A stretch of 64,000 bases of DNA from Candidatus Omnitrophota bacterium (GTDB lineage: Bacteria > Omnitrophota > Omnitrophia > Omnitrophales > Aquincolibacteriaceae), in the NCBI GenBank assembly GCA_020632475.1, contig JACKFM010000001.1:372001-436000 (forward strand), written 5' to 3'. The notes below the pieces were generated by a model. That model saw nothing but the letters and a program-made list of their open reading frames with translations, had not been told where the DNA came from and did not search any database. Within the stretch, counting starts at the first letter, position 1; each line of letters starts with the position of its first letter. This document shows, piece by piece, positions 56,173-64,000 of this stretch. Made by a program: the position numbers and the translations under genes.

Positions 56173-57846
56173 ATGAAGAAAAAAACACGCCACAGTGATA
56201 CGATTTTAAAAGGTCCCTCCAGAGCTCCGGCCCGGTCTATGATGAAGGCCATGGGATTTAGTGACGCTGATCTAAAAAAACCGATTGTCGGTATTGCCAA
56301 TACCTGGATTGAGACAACTCCCTGCAATTCCCATTTGCGTCGATTGTCCGAAAAAGTTAAAGAAGGCGTCCGGCTGGCCGGAGGAACTCCGATTGAATAT
56401 AACACCATCGCCATCTCAGACGGAATCACGATGGGCACAGAGGGCATGAAGACATCGCTCATCAGCCGCGAAGTGGTTGCGGATTCAATCGAACTTGTGG
56501 CCCGCGGGCATTATTTCGATGCGGTTGTGGCCATTTCTGGTTGTGATAAAACCATTCCCGGAACGGTTATGGCCTTGGCCCGTTTGAATGTCCCTTCACT
56601 GATGATCTATGGCGGTTCAATTGATCCCGGACAGTATCAGGGTAAAGATGTGACCATTCAGGATGTTTTTGAAGCAGTCGGTAAACAGGCTGCGGGATTA
56701 ATGACGCAGCAGCAATTATGCGCTTTGGAAAATGTGGCTTGTCCGAATGCCGGGGCCTGCGGCGGACAATTTACCGCCAATACCATGTCCACCGCTTTTG
56801 CGATCATGGGGATGTCTCCGATTTGGATGAATGAAATTCCGGCGATGGATCCGAAAAAAGATCAGGCCTGTATCGAGGCCGGAAAACTTGTGATGGATCT
56901 TTATAAGAAAGACCTGCGCCCCTCAAAAATTATTACGCGCAAATCCATTGAGAATGCCATTGCGGCCGTGGCCATGACCGGAGGCTCCACCAATTCGGTT
57001 TTACATTTGCTTGCGATTGCCAAAGAAACCGGAGTTAAACTTTCAATTGAGGATTTTGACCGTATCAGTGCCAGGACGCCGCTTCTTGGCGATCTGAAAC
57101 CAGGCGGACGATATGTCGCCAGTGATCTCTATCATGCCGGAGGGTTCCGCCTTGTTGCCCAGCGTTTGCTTAAAGCCAAAAGACTCCATGGTGATTGCAT
57201 GACGGTGACCGGTAAGACGATTGCGCAGGAATCGCGTCTGGCTAAGGAAACTAAAGGACAGCCGGTCTTACGATCACTGAAAAATCCCTTAAAACCCACA
57301 GGTGGACTGGTCATTCTTAAGGGGAATCTTGCCCCTGAAGGCTGCGTGCTGAAAGTTGCAGGAGAAAAGAGATTGTCTTTTGAAGGTCCTGCCAAAGTTT
57401 TTGATTGTGAAGAAGACGCTTTTACAGCCGTTAAAAACCGTAAGATAAAAGCCGGTGATGTGGTGGTCATTCGTTACGAAGGCCCCAAAGGCGGGCCCGG
57501 AATGCGTGAAATGCTGGGTGTGACGGCAGCCCTTGTCGGTGAAGGATTGGGTGAATCCGTCGCGCTGCTGACGGACGGACGTTTTTCGGGTGCGACCCAT
57601 GGCCTGATGGTGGGACACGTCGCTCCCGAGGCCGCGGATCGCGGACCCATTGCAGCGCTTAAAAATGGAGACATTGTCCGTTTTGATATTCCGAAACGCC
57701 GTCTGGATGTGAAGTTGTCATCCACCCAAATTAAAGGGCGTCTGAAAAAATGGAAGGCTCCCAAACCGCGTTATACCAGTGGTGTGATGGCAAAATATGC
57801 GCGTCTTGTATCGTCGGCTTCCCGCGGAGCTGTAACCTCTCAATAG
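56173..57846 (+). CDS. ilvD: Dihydroxy-acid dehydratase
   Basis: 557 residues. Iron-sulfur ligands are in the motif [14 protein letters not shown] and [16 protein letters not shown], with the third Cys in [13 protein letters not shown]. The C-terminal signature is [20 protein letters not shown]. It dehydrates dihydroxy acids in valine and isoleucine synthesis. Monocistronic: own promoter and strong terminator; no other ilv genes nearby. Confidence 0.97.
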   Translation: MKKKTRHSDTILKGPSRAPARSMMKAMGFSDADLKKPIVGIANTWIETTPCNSHLRRLSEKVKEGVRLAGGTPIEYNTIAISDGITMGTEGMKTSLISREVVADSIELVARGHYFDAVVAISGCDKTIPGTVMALARLNVPSLMIYGGSIDPGQYQGKDVTIQDVFEAVGKQAAGLMTQQQLCALENVACPNAGACGGQFTANTMSTAFAIMGMSPIWMNEIPAMDPKKDQACIEAGKLVMDLYKKDLRPSKIITRKSIENAIAAVAMTGGSTNSVLHLLAIAKETGVKLSIEDFDRISARTPLLGDLKPGGRYVASDLYHAGGFRLVAQRLLKAKRLHGDCMTVTGKTIAQESRLAKETKGQPVLRSLKNPLKPTGGLVILKGNLAPEGCVLKVAGEKRLSFEGPAKVFDCEEDAFTAVKNRKIKAGDVVVIRYEGPKGGPGMREMLGVTAALVGEGLGESVALLTDGRFSGATHGLMVGHVAPEAADRGPIAALKNGDIVRFDIPKRRLDVKLSSTQIKGRLKKWKAPKPRYTSGVMAKYARLVSSASRGAVTSQ

Positions 57847-57860
57847 CTTTCAAAAATTCA

Positions 57861-57916
57861 AAAAACGGGTGCTTTCCTTAGAGTCTCTTAGAAAAACCGG
57901 AAAGCACCCGTTTTTT
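57861..57916 (+). terminator. Rho-independent terminator after ilvD
   Basis: A 17-bp stem (57861-57877 with 57899-57915; core CGGGTGCTTTCC with GGAAAGCACCCG) is flanked by A and T tracts, so it can work in both directions. Confidence 0.95.
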
Positions 57917-58225
57917 GTTTACCTACCTGAATTCTTAGTGAAATTTTAAAAAAATTCGATCAGATACACCTGCTCTAACCCTTTCATCTTATTAGACTTA
58001 AATCACTCGCAGTATTAACATGATAAAATTATTATATTTTGATTGTTTTTAGCATGTTTTGAATTTGATTGCATTGAATTATTGGGTCTCAACAGGTATC
58101 TTTTATATAGTAAGTCACGCTTGTAAAAATAGAGGACTTTGTTTCGATTAAAGAAAACTCTGCATCCGGATAGTGCGAGGAAGCGTTATGCCTAAGCGAA
58201 GTAAACACGATTTGGATATTTTTCC
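57917..58225. other. 309-bp AT-rich gap before the giant gene
   Basis: No gene other than the 13-codon frame listed below. It holds a weak promoter candidate and a long AT-rich stretch (57930-58075). No riboswitch class is recognisable. Confidence 0.5.
58074..58102 (+). promoter_or_regulatory. Weak promoter candidate for the giant gene
   Basis: TTGAAT, a 17-nt spacer, TATCTT, about 125 nt before the giant gene. Matches are 4/6 and 4/6. Confidence 0.35.
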
Positions 58226-58229
58226 ATGA
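58188..58229 (+). CDS. Possible 13-codon leader peptide coupled to the giant gene
   Basis: ATG at 58188 with GAGGAA at 58177-58182 (5 nt spacing) opens a frame encoding MPKRSKHDLDIFP. Its TGA (58227-58229) overlaps the giant gene start as ATGA. The giant gene has only a poor ribosome site of its own. The arrangement would couple its translation to the leader. Chance cannot be excluded for so short a frame. Confidence 0.4.
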   Translation: MPKRSKHDLDIFP

Positions 58230-61200
58230 GACCCCTTCATTTTAGAAAAATAACCGCAACCGTATTGGCCGTTTGTTTTTTCTTGAGCAATCACACTTTT
58301 CTATGGGCTCAATCGGCTCCGGTTATTGCGGGTCAAGTAGAGTCAAAAAACGTTGGGCAGTTTCCCTCCGATATTTTCAAACTGCAGATTCCTGAGAAGG
58401 CCGGAAAGATTGAAGAAGTTTTTCAGGGTTCCGGGAACCGGGCGGTTATCCTGGTGCAAGATGCTCATGCGATTCCCGAAGCCCAGAAGAGTATTCAGCG
58501 TCTGATTGACTATTTTCAGAAGAATGCCGGTCTTGATTTTATTGCCATTGAAGCGGCTCCCACCGAGCAGATGGATGTGACGCTCTTTAAAAGTTTTCCC
58601 GATGAAAAAATACTTAAAAAAGTTCTTAAGCAATACCTTGCGGCCGGTGAGTTGACGGCAACGACGGCGTCGGCGCTTTTTAATCCGGTACAGACTCCTT
58701 ATTACGGAGTGGAAGATTGGTCAACATATCAAAAGGGATTGGTTTATTTTTTGCATGCCATGGAAAAAATGCCTGAAATCGTTTCCAAACTTGAAAGTTG
58801 GAATAAAGCCCTTGAAAGCCGCAAAACACAAATCTATTCACCCGATCTTCTTAAAGCCGATCACATCATTCAGCAATTCAGACAGGAGAAGATTGATCTC
58901 ATGAGTCTTCTCAAGGAGCTTGCCGGATTTCAGGCGCCTCCCGAGGGCTCTGAACTTGCGCTCATTCTTTCACAAGGGGCGGGTGGGCAACAGCGCGACT
59001 TGCGTCTTGAGCAGGAAGTGAAAAGGACGGCCGTCGTGCTCAAGCGGCAGTTGGAGATGATGCCGAAAGGTGATCTGAAAGATGAAACCCGGAAAACATT
59101 GAATGCCAAATATCAGGCCTTTCAGACATCGGTTTTAAGCGTACAGGAATTCTCCGCTTATTTGAATGAGGCCGCACAGAAAATAGGGGCGAATATTCAT
59201 GTGTCTGAAAGTTTTTCCGATTCGGTTCGCAATCAAAGAAGCCTTGCGGAAATTGAAGGGACACGGTTTTTCCGTGAGCTGGAAGATTATATTCATCAGA
59301 TTAAGGAGTCTCTTTTCTCAAAAACCGGAGAACGTGAGCTCGACCGGCTCACCGAACAGTTTGCGCTTTATGAACGCCTGGCCCGCTTGAAAATTGACCA
59401 TGCTGATTGGAACCGGATCAAACAAGAGGGGGTGGCGATCGATGACCGGGATGTATTTGATAATTTTCAACCGGCCCTAGCCTTTTACGAGAATGCCGAG
59501 CAGCGTGACCGGGTTCTATTTGAAAAATTGATGAGCCGGATGGATCAGCAGCGCAAGGGAGATGTTAAAAATAAAACCGATTCAGCGCTGCTTGTGGCCG
59601 GTGGTTTTCATGCCGAAGGAATAATCCGGTATCTCAAAGAACGGAATGTTTCGTATGTGCTGCTTATGCCGAAAGTAAAAAACTTACCGGAAGAAAACCA
59701 TTATATGGACCAGATGCAGGGCGGAGTCAGCTGGAAAGATTATTTGAGTGTTAAAGACGGTAGCATGAATCTTTATGAGGCCTTTGTGCGTGGTACGCGT
59801 GACCGGCTTTTGAGTGAGGCCGGAGACCATGCCGGATATATCCTTAAGGCCTGGCGCGACAATGTCATTCGCCGTCTGTCCGAGGAAGGCCGTATTGCTG
59901 AGGCAGCGGAGTACACGCATTTTCTCGATGAAGCATCTACAGAGAAAGCTTCGGATGACCGGCTCAAAAATGAATGGCTTGCTAATGTGGATCGCTTTAT
60001 CGCCGGACTTAAGGAACTAAATCAGCAGAATAAATTAACCCAGCAGAACGTTTTTGAACTTTTTAGGCCGGCATCGCTCGGTTCGGCACTGACGTATGGC
60101 GGGCAATTCAGCGGTGCCAGGTTTAACCGGTTTACTTTATCGCCTGAGCGGCGATTGCGTCCGGTGGATTCTCCCGACCAAAGCCGTCCTGCGGCTGATT
60201 ATAAGGGTAAGGGTATTCGTATTGCTGATTTGAAATCTTCTGAGAAATCTCAACCGGTGCCTAAGATTCAAGAGATATCCCCAAAGACCGAAATGAGGCG
60301 TAAAGCAGCTCCGCTGGGGAAAGAGAAGGAGGAGCCTTTAGATTCTGAGCTTTATACCAAAGAAGGCTGGAAGCTTGGTAAAGTCAAACAGCAGGCTCTG
60401 GAAAAATTCCTTGGGTATGAAAGACCGTTTCAGATTCTGGCTAATGATGACATTTTAATTTATTTACCGGATGATTTGACCGCTTATGAAATAAAACGAA
60501 ACCGCCTGAAACCGCATGACTATGCCGAGCTGATTAAGGTCATGGACGATACTCTGGATGCCTATGTGCCTTATCAGTTTGACACGGATGCGGAAAGAAA
60601 ATTTGAAAATAATATTGTCTATGCAGCGTTCGGCGCCATTATCCTTTGGGTTGCTCTGATGGCAAATATCCTTATGCCACAATGGGGCGGTGCCGGCGGG
60701 CTTGCGAATGCTGCCATTAATATCATTTTTACAGGTTTTGTCACCGCAGGTTTGATTTTTGCCTTTTCCAGCCCGCGAGCTTTTCTGCAGCATTTAAAAC
60801 GCTCATGGCAAAACCGCGCCTCGGTAAGACGTGCCCGCGCCATTCAAACCTTGACCGATTTCGCCACCAAACAGCGCGGTGAAATCCGGGTAAGCGCCAT
60901 CAGTACACTCATAAGATGGCTGAGGCTTTATCTGCGGGATGTAGAGGTATTTGTCAAAAATCTGCTTTTTCAAACAGGAAGAACGCATCCTAATCTGCAC
61001 AATATTTATCTCTGGAACCGGAAGATTCAAAAGGAGGTTGTTACGATTAGCACAGAAAACAGCCGGGACTTAGGGGTGGATACTTATAGCTCGGCTGCAT
61101 TTACGGACGCTATTGTGAGAGATTGGAAAAAAATTTCTGCGACTTATCAAGCTGATGGCGAAATGCGCGGGTTTATTTTGGTGGAACCCATCTGGGGAAA

Positions 61201-64000
61201 GTTCGAGACGAATTACCATATCGGCTTTGATCCTCCGGAAGCTCCCTACACTCCCTATATCAGTAATGTTTCCGTTAAAAAGCAATACCGGAATGGAAAA
61301 GAAAAAATAATTCAGAAGCTTCTTCATGAGGTTGCAGCCAAAGTTCTTCAGGACGAAACATTGCAGGATAAAAGAATTTTTGCGGATGTCGAAGAGATAA
61401 ACCTCAAAGGGGCCGGTTATCTTGGTTTTCAGCATGTCGGAGAAATTACAGTGATGGCCGAGGATGGCGAGCAAAGAACCTATTACCGGGTTGTGATCGA
61501 CGCGCAAACGCTTTATGACAAAACCCTGCCGGCTGTTTCTAAAGCCGAATTGCGCAGTATACCGGAGGAGCTCAGAAATGTAGTGATTCAGGAATTGGAA
61601 GCGCTTGCCCGTGACATTGGACGGGAACAGGTATTGGCTGTGCTTCAGATTCTGCAGCACAGCGGAGGCCGCGGACTTGGTATGAGCGGGCGCGCCCTGG
61701 CGATGGTTGATGAAATTTTGAGCCGTAACGGCACACTGGATGATGAGAGCTATGACCAGCTTTTAGCGGAGATGACACTCCATTTTGGAGGGGGAGCTGT
61801 AGTCTCCCTTCAAGACTTCTCCTCTGATGCTGGCGATGATTCTTCCGGAGACGTCTCTTCTGTTGTGGAGCGAAGAGATGTGTTTGAAAGGGACTGGCAG
61901 AGATTTCAGGAGTCGTTGACTGAGACCGAGCATTTGGTGTTGACCTCAAAACTTCTCTATCTAAGTCAGATGTCTGATGCTGAACTCAAAAGTTTTATTA
62001 CGAAAATTGAAAGAGCCCGCAGTGATCTGAGTCAATCCATTCGTTATGAAGATCGTGTAAAAGGGCTCGGTTATTATCAGAAAACTTTTGAGCGGGAAAG
62101 AATCTGGCGTAAAAAAAGAAATGAAGAAAATCGCATTCAATCGCTGATTAAAAAATACGGGGATGTGCTTCTTGGCATCCAGCGCTATGTTCAGGGCAAT
62201 TTTCCCGGTAATCCCTGGACGATTTTGCAAATGGTAAGTTTCGGACTAAATCAACTCAATGGCAGCACCGGCTCCGAATATCCCCAACAAGAACCGGTGA
62301 TGATTCCGGAGGCCATCCGGCAATTAAGAGAACGGGGCCAAGAGATTAATCTTTTAGATGGTGAGATATGGACAGATGTGATCGGAATCTATTTGCGGTC
62401 GCAGGTCAATGACGATGAGTTTGCCGAAGCCGTTGAAGCGGCTCATGTCTTTTTATCCGGTGAGGCCTTGCCGATCCGCCAGTCACTGCTTCCTGCAGCT
62501 GCCGAACGTCCCAATTTGGCACATTTACAGCGGGATTGGGAGATACGTGCCAAAGCAGCAAAAAGAATCGTCCGCAAGGCTTTAGATTACACTTTATATC
62601 CACTGCGCGCAGGCCGCGAGGGCGAGGTGGAATTAGTTTTTGGTGATTTCCTGCGTATCGGTAATGCCTTTTATCAAGTGGTTGGTTATGAGAAGGGGCA
62701 GGGGCTTTGGATTTTAAAATTTAAAGCAAATAATAGTTATGAAGCTCCCAAAGCAAAGCTTGCGCGACTTCCCAAAGCCGGTCTGATCAGCGGCGGAGGT
62801 ATTGCAATCAGTGATGAACATGCAAATGCCAATCTGAGAATTCGGGACGGGAAACTCTATCTGCGCAGCACCGATCCCGAAACAGGCGTTTTTGTCTCTC
62901 GTAATGTTCGTACGGAAATGCGCCAGGCTGCCGGGGGCTGGAACCGGTTTGCTCAAAATCTTGATCAAATCATGAGATCGGATAATCGTAAGTCTGAAAT
63001 GCGGGAGGATGCGGATGGAAGGCAAAAGATTTTTGCTGATGAGGCTGAATTCAGTGAGAGTGAATTTACGCTCTGGCATGCCTTAGAGATGATTTTTCAC
63101 GAGGGGATTGTTCAGGCCCTCTTTAAAGATTTTTTCGGTGAACGTGCAGAAAAATCAGAAGAACCGCTGGGAGTTAAAGATCATATTGAAGGTGCCACAG
63201 CAAAAGTGAAAGGCATTTTAAGGATTAGTGCCTTTCTTCCTTTCCTATTCAGTTTTAACCCACTGGTTTCAACATTCTTTATCGGCATTCCCTCAATTCT
63301 TTGGGTGCTGTATATCGCAGATAATCTCGGAGCCTTGTCGGACATGATTAAAAGACTCGGGTTCCCGGACGGTGTGGTGACGGCCGTGGAGTCTTTGGGC
63401 AGTTCTTTGCCGGAGCTTTTTGCCGCGATTGCGTCTGTAAAGGCAGGTAATATTGCCTTGGCTTACCTTGGTATCGCAGGGAGCTCCCTTTTCAATCCGG
63501 TTATTATTGCGATTGTCGTGCCCTACTTATTTTTCATTGTTCGCAGTCTGAAGCGGGCCGCACGTCAAAAAGGGGTGGAACTCGCGGACATCGAAAGTCT
63601 GAAAGAAGGGGTGACTCAAGCCGTCGACAATAGTAAAGGCATTGCGATCGGTTCTAACGGATTTAACTCCGGTCTGCTTGGTGTCGCGGTTCTAATTGGT
63701 ACGGGATTGACGGGGATAACCGTGGGTTTTTCACCGGAGATGGCCGCTGTTTCCTATCTTGCTATGACGCAAACGATTGCAGGCGTGCTGCCGAATATTG
63801 TGGGTTATGCGCATCAGAAAGTTTCATCCAACCAGGCTCGCACACAAAAACTCATGCGGGCCGCCTTTGTTGCAACGATGTCAACACCGGCAGTGTTTGT
63901 GGCGGCTACGCTATTTTCGGTTCCCGGGATTCTTGCATTCGGTTTTCTTGCGGCCGCCGCGGCAGGGGGATTGCTGTGGGCGTTTCTTACTACGGGAGAC
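58226..64000 (+). CDS. Giant multidomain exported/membrane protein with TraB/EreA-like N-terminal region and cation-exchanger-like C-terminus (partial)
   Basis: Open for 1925 codons to the right edge without a stop. Signal peptide about 1-28 (ITATVLAVCFFLSNHTFLWA). Region 70-480 has VILVQDAHAIPEAQ (H81), FIAIEAAP (E109), NPVQTPYYGVEDW and LLVAGGFHAEGIIRYLK (H462), resembling TraB/TIKI/EreA-type metal-site layouts. Two membrane helices lie at about 797-816 and 829-849. A long soluble region follows. From about 1660 the chain is hydrophobic and contains ESLGSSLPELFAAIASVKAG (G1725) and GIAGSSLFNP (G1752), matching the alpha-repeat of Na+/Ca2+ exchangers (G-T/S-S-x-P-E ... G-S-N-x-x-N). The peptides TEMR (688, 1563), SEMR (1590) and AELR (1107) recur near region borders. 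The whole function is unknown. Confidence 0.8.
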   Translation, partial: MRPLHFRKITATVLAVCFFLSNHTFLWAQSAPVIAGQVESKNVGQFPSDIFKLQIPEKAGKIEEVFQGSGNRAVILVQDAHAIPEAQKSIQRLIDYFQKNAGLDFIAIEAAPTEQMDVTLFKSFPDEKILKKVLKQYLAAGELTATTASALFNPVQTPYYGVEDWSTYQKGLVYFLHAMEKMPEIVSKLESWNKALESRKTQIYSPDLLKADHIIQQFRQEKIDLMSLLKELAGFQAPPEGSELALILSQGAGGQQRDLRLEQEVKRTAVVLKRQLEMMPKGDLKDETRKTLNAKYQAFQTSVLSVQEFSAYLNEAAQKIGANIHVSESFSDSVRNQRSLAEIEGTRFFRELEDYIHQIKESLFSKTGERELDRLTEQFALYERLARLKIDHADWNRIKQEGVAIDDRDVFDNFQPALAFYENAEQRDRVLFEKLMSRMDQQRKGDVKNKTDSALLVAGGFHAEGIIRYLKERNVSYVLLMPKVKNLPEENHYMDQMQGGVSWKDYLSVKDGSMNLYEAFVRGTRDRLLSEAGDHAGYILKAWRDNVIRRLSEEGRIAEAAEYTHFLDEASTEKASDDRLKNEWLANVDRFIAGLKELNQQNKLTQQNVFELFRPASLGSALTYGGQFSGARFNRFTLSPERRLRPVDSPDQSRPAADYKGKGIRIADLKSSEKSQPVPKIQEISPKTEMRRKAAPLGKEKEEPLDSELYTKEGWKLGKVKQQALEKFLGYERPFQILANDDILIYLPDDLTAYEIKRNRLKPHDYAELIKVMDDTLDAYVPYQFDTDAERKFENNIVYAAFGAIILWVALMANILMPQWGGAGGLANAAINIIFTGFVTAGLIFAFSSPRAFLQHLKRSWQNRASVRRARAIQTLTDFATKQRGEIRVSAISTLIRWLRLYLRDVEVFVKNLLFQTGRTHPNLHNIYLWNRKIQKEVVTISTENSRDLGVDTYSSAAFTDAIVRDWKKISATYQADGEMRGFILVEPIWGKFETNYHIGFDPPEAPYTPYISNVSVKKQYRNGKEKIIQKLLHEVAAKVLQDETLQDKRIFADVEEINLKGAGYLGFQHVGEITVMAEDGEQRTYYRVVIDAQTLYDKTLPAVSKAELRSIPEELRNVVIQELEALARDIGREQVLAVLQILQHSGGRGLGMSGRALAMVDEILSRNGTLDDESYDQLLAEMTLHFGGGAVVSLQDFSSDAGDDSSGDVSSVVERRDVFERDWQRFQESLTETEHLVLTSKLLYLSQMSDAELKSFITKIERARSDLSQSIRYEDRVKGLGYYQKTFERERIWRKKRNEENRIQSLIKKYGDVLLGIQRYVQGNFPGNPWTILQMVSFGLNQLNGSTGSEYPQQEPVMIPEAIRQLRERGQEINLLDGEIWTDVIGIYLRSQVNDDEFAEAVEAAHVFLSGEALPIRQSLLPAAAERPNLAHLQRDWEIRAKAAKRIVRKALDYTLYPLRAGREGEVELVFGDFLRIGNAFYQVVGYEKGQGLWILKFKANNSYEAPKAKLARLPKAGLISGGGIAISDEHANANLRIRDGKLYLRSTDPETGVFVSRNVRTEMRQAAGGWNRFAQNLDQIMRSDNRKSEMREDADGRQKIFADEAEFSESEFTLWHALEMIFHEGIVQALFKDFFGERAEKSEEPLGVKDHIEGATAKVKGILRISAFLPFLFSFNPLVSTFFIGIPSILWVLYIADNLGALSDMIKRLGFPDGVVTAVESLGSSLPELFAAIASVKAGNIALAYLGIAGSSLFNPVIIAIVVPYLFFIVRSLKRAARQKGVELADIESLKEGVTQAVDNSKGIAIGSNGFNSGLLGVAVLIGTGLTGITVGFSPEMAAVSYLAMTQTIAGVLPNIVGYAHQKVSSNQARTQKLMRAAFVATMSTPAVFVAATLFSVPGILAFGFLAAAAAGGLLWAFLTTGD

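Overview
Organism. The window looks like a chromosome segment of an uncultured Gram-negative bacterium; Candidatus Omnitrophota (PVC superphylum) is my best guess. What the sequence shows: an outer-membrane secretin with its pilus assembly proteins, an LptF/LptG-type LPS-export permease, a futalosine-pathway MqnE, a bacterial-type GOGAT, and an enormous open frame at the right edge with a signal peptide, short recurring [S/T]EMR peptides and a cation-exchanger-like C-terminus. The phylum is an inference from this gene mix, not something proven by the sequence. Nearly all genes lie on the + strand in tight, often 4-nt-overlapping operons.

Layout. 1-7.7 kb: an MSHA/type IV pilus-like operon (GspF/PilC end, major-pilin-like prepilin, fused PilM-PilN, PilO, a PilP/GspC-like protein, ExeA-type ATPase, GspB-like protein, secretin, a small exported protein, a lipoprotein), followed by a divergently oriented PilT. 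9-16.8 kb: phosphate uptake (pstSCAB, with two dissimilar tandem PstB ATPases, then phoU) and potassium uptake (trkA, trkH). 17.3-25.3 kb: a degenerate siroheme-decarboxylase-like protein, thiC, nadA, ispG, mqnE, a ThiF-type E1 enzyme, greA, a DUF1189-type membrane protein. 25.3-38.8 kb: a DMT-type exporter, nth, queG, trxA, class II aldolase, aldo/keto reductase, a MoeB-rhodanese fusion, a class V aminotransferase, elbB, era, an amidinotransferase-fold enzyme, a PP-loop tRNA-thiolation-like protein, a HAD phosphatase, an HtpX-like protein without its zinc site, and a 7Fe-type ferredoxin. 39-46.4 kb: a VOC protein, a CBS protein, gltB and gltD. 46.4-47.3 kb: two tRNA genes (Lys, Leu) embedded in a dense array of hairpins. 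47.3-57.9 kb: fabI, a DEDD exonuclease-like protein, an Rrf2/cysteine-desulfurase fusion with an IscA-like partner, ppc, an LPS permease, a HAD protein and ilvD. 58.2-64 kb: the start of a protein of at least 1925 residues that runs off the window.

Most interesting signal. Around the tRNA genes (46.50-47.04 kb) there are six copies of a previously unfamiliar 59-nt module. Each copy folds as an 8-bp hairpin with a 4-nt loop, AC, a 7-bp stem, an asymmetric C/GT internal loop, a 17-nt hairpin, and AGC. The stem sequences differ from copy to copy but remain paired. One copy, exactly 59 nt and in reverse orientation, sits inside the terminal loop of another; removing it restores a perfect 17-nt hairpin. 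This points to a tiny mobile or structured element that abuts tRNA ends. A second, unrelated family of 80-100 bp intergenic elements with CTAG ends and a conserved internal core occurs three times (17.0, 38.9 and 48.1 kb).

Other notable points: the tandem PstB proteins have complementary degenerate ATP-site motifs, predicting an obligate heterodimer with one active site; an HtpX homologue has FALVF in place of HExxH; and Rrf2 is fused directly to a cysteine desulfurase.
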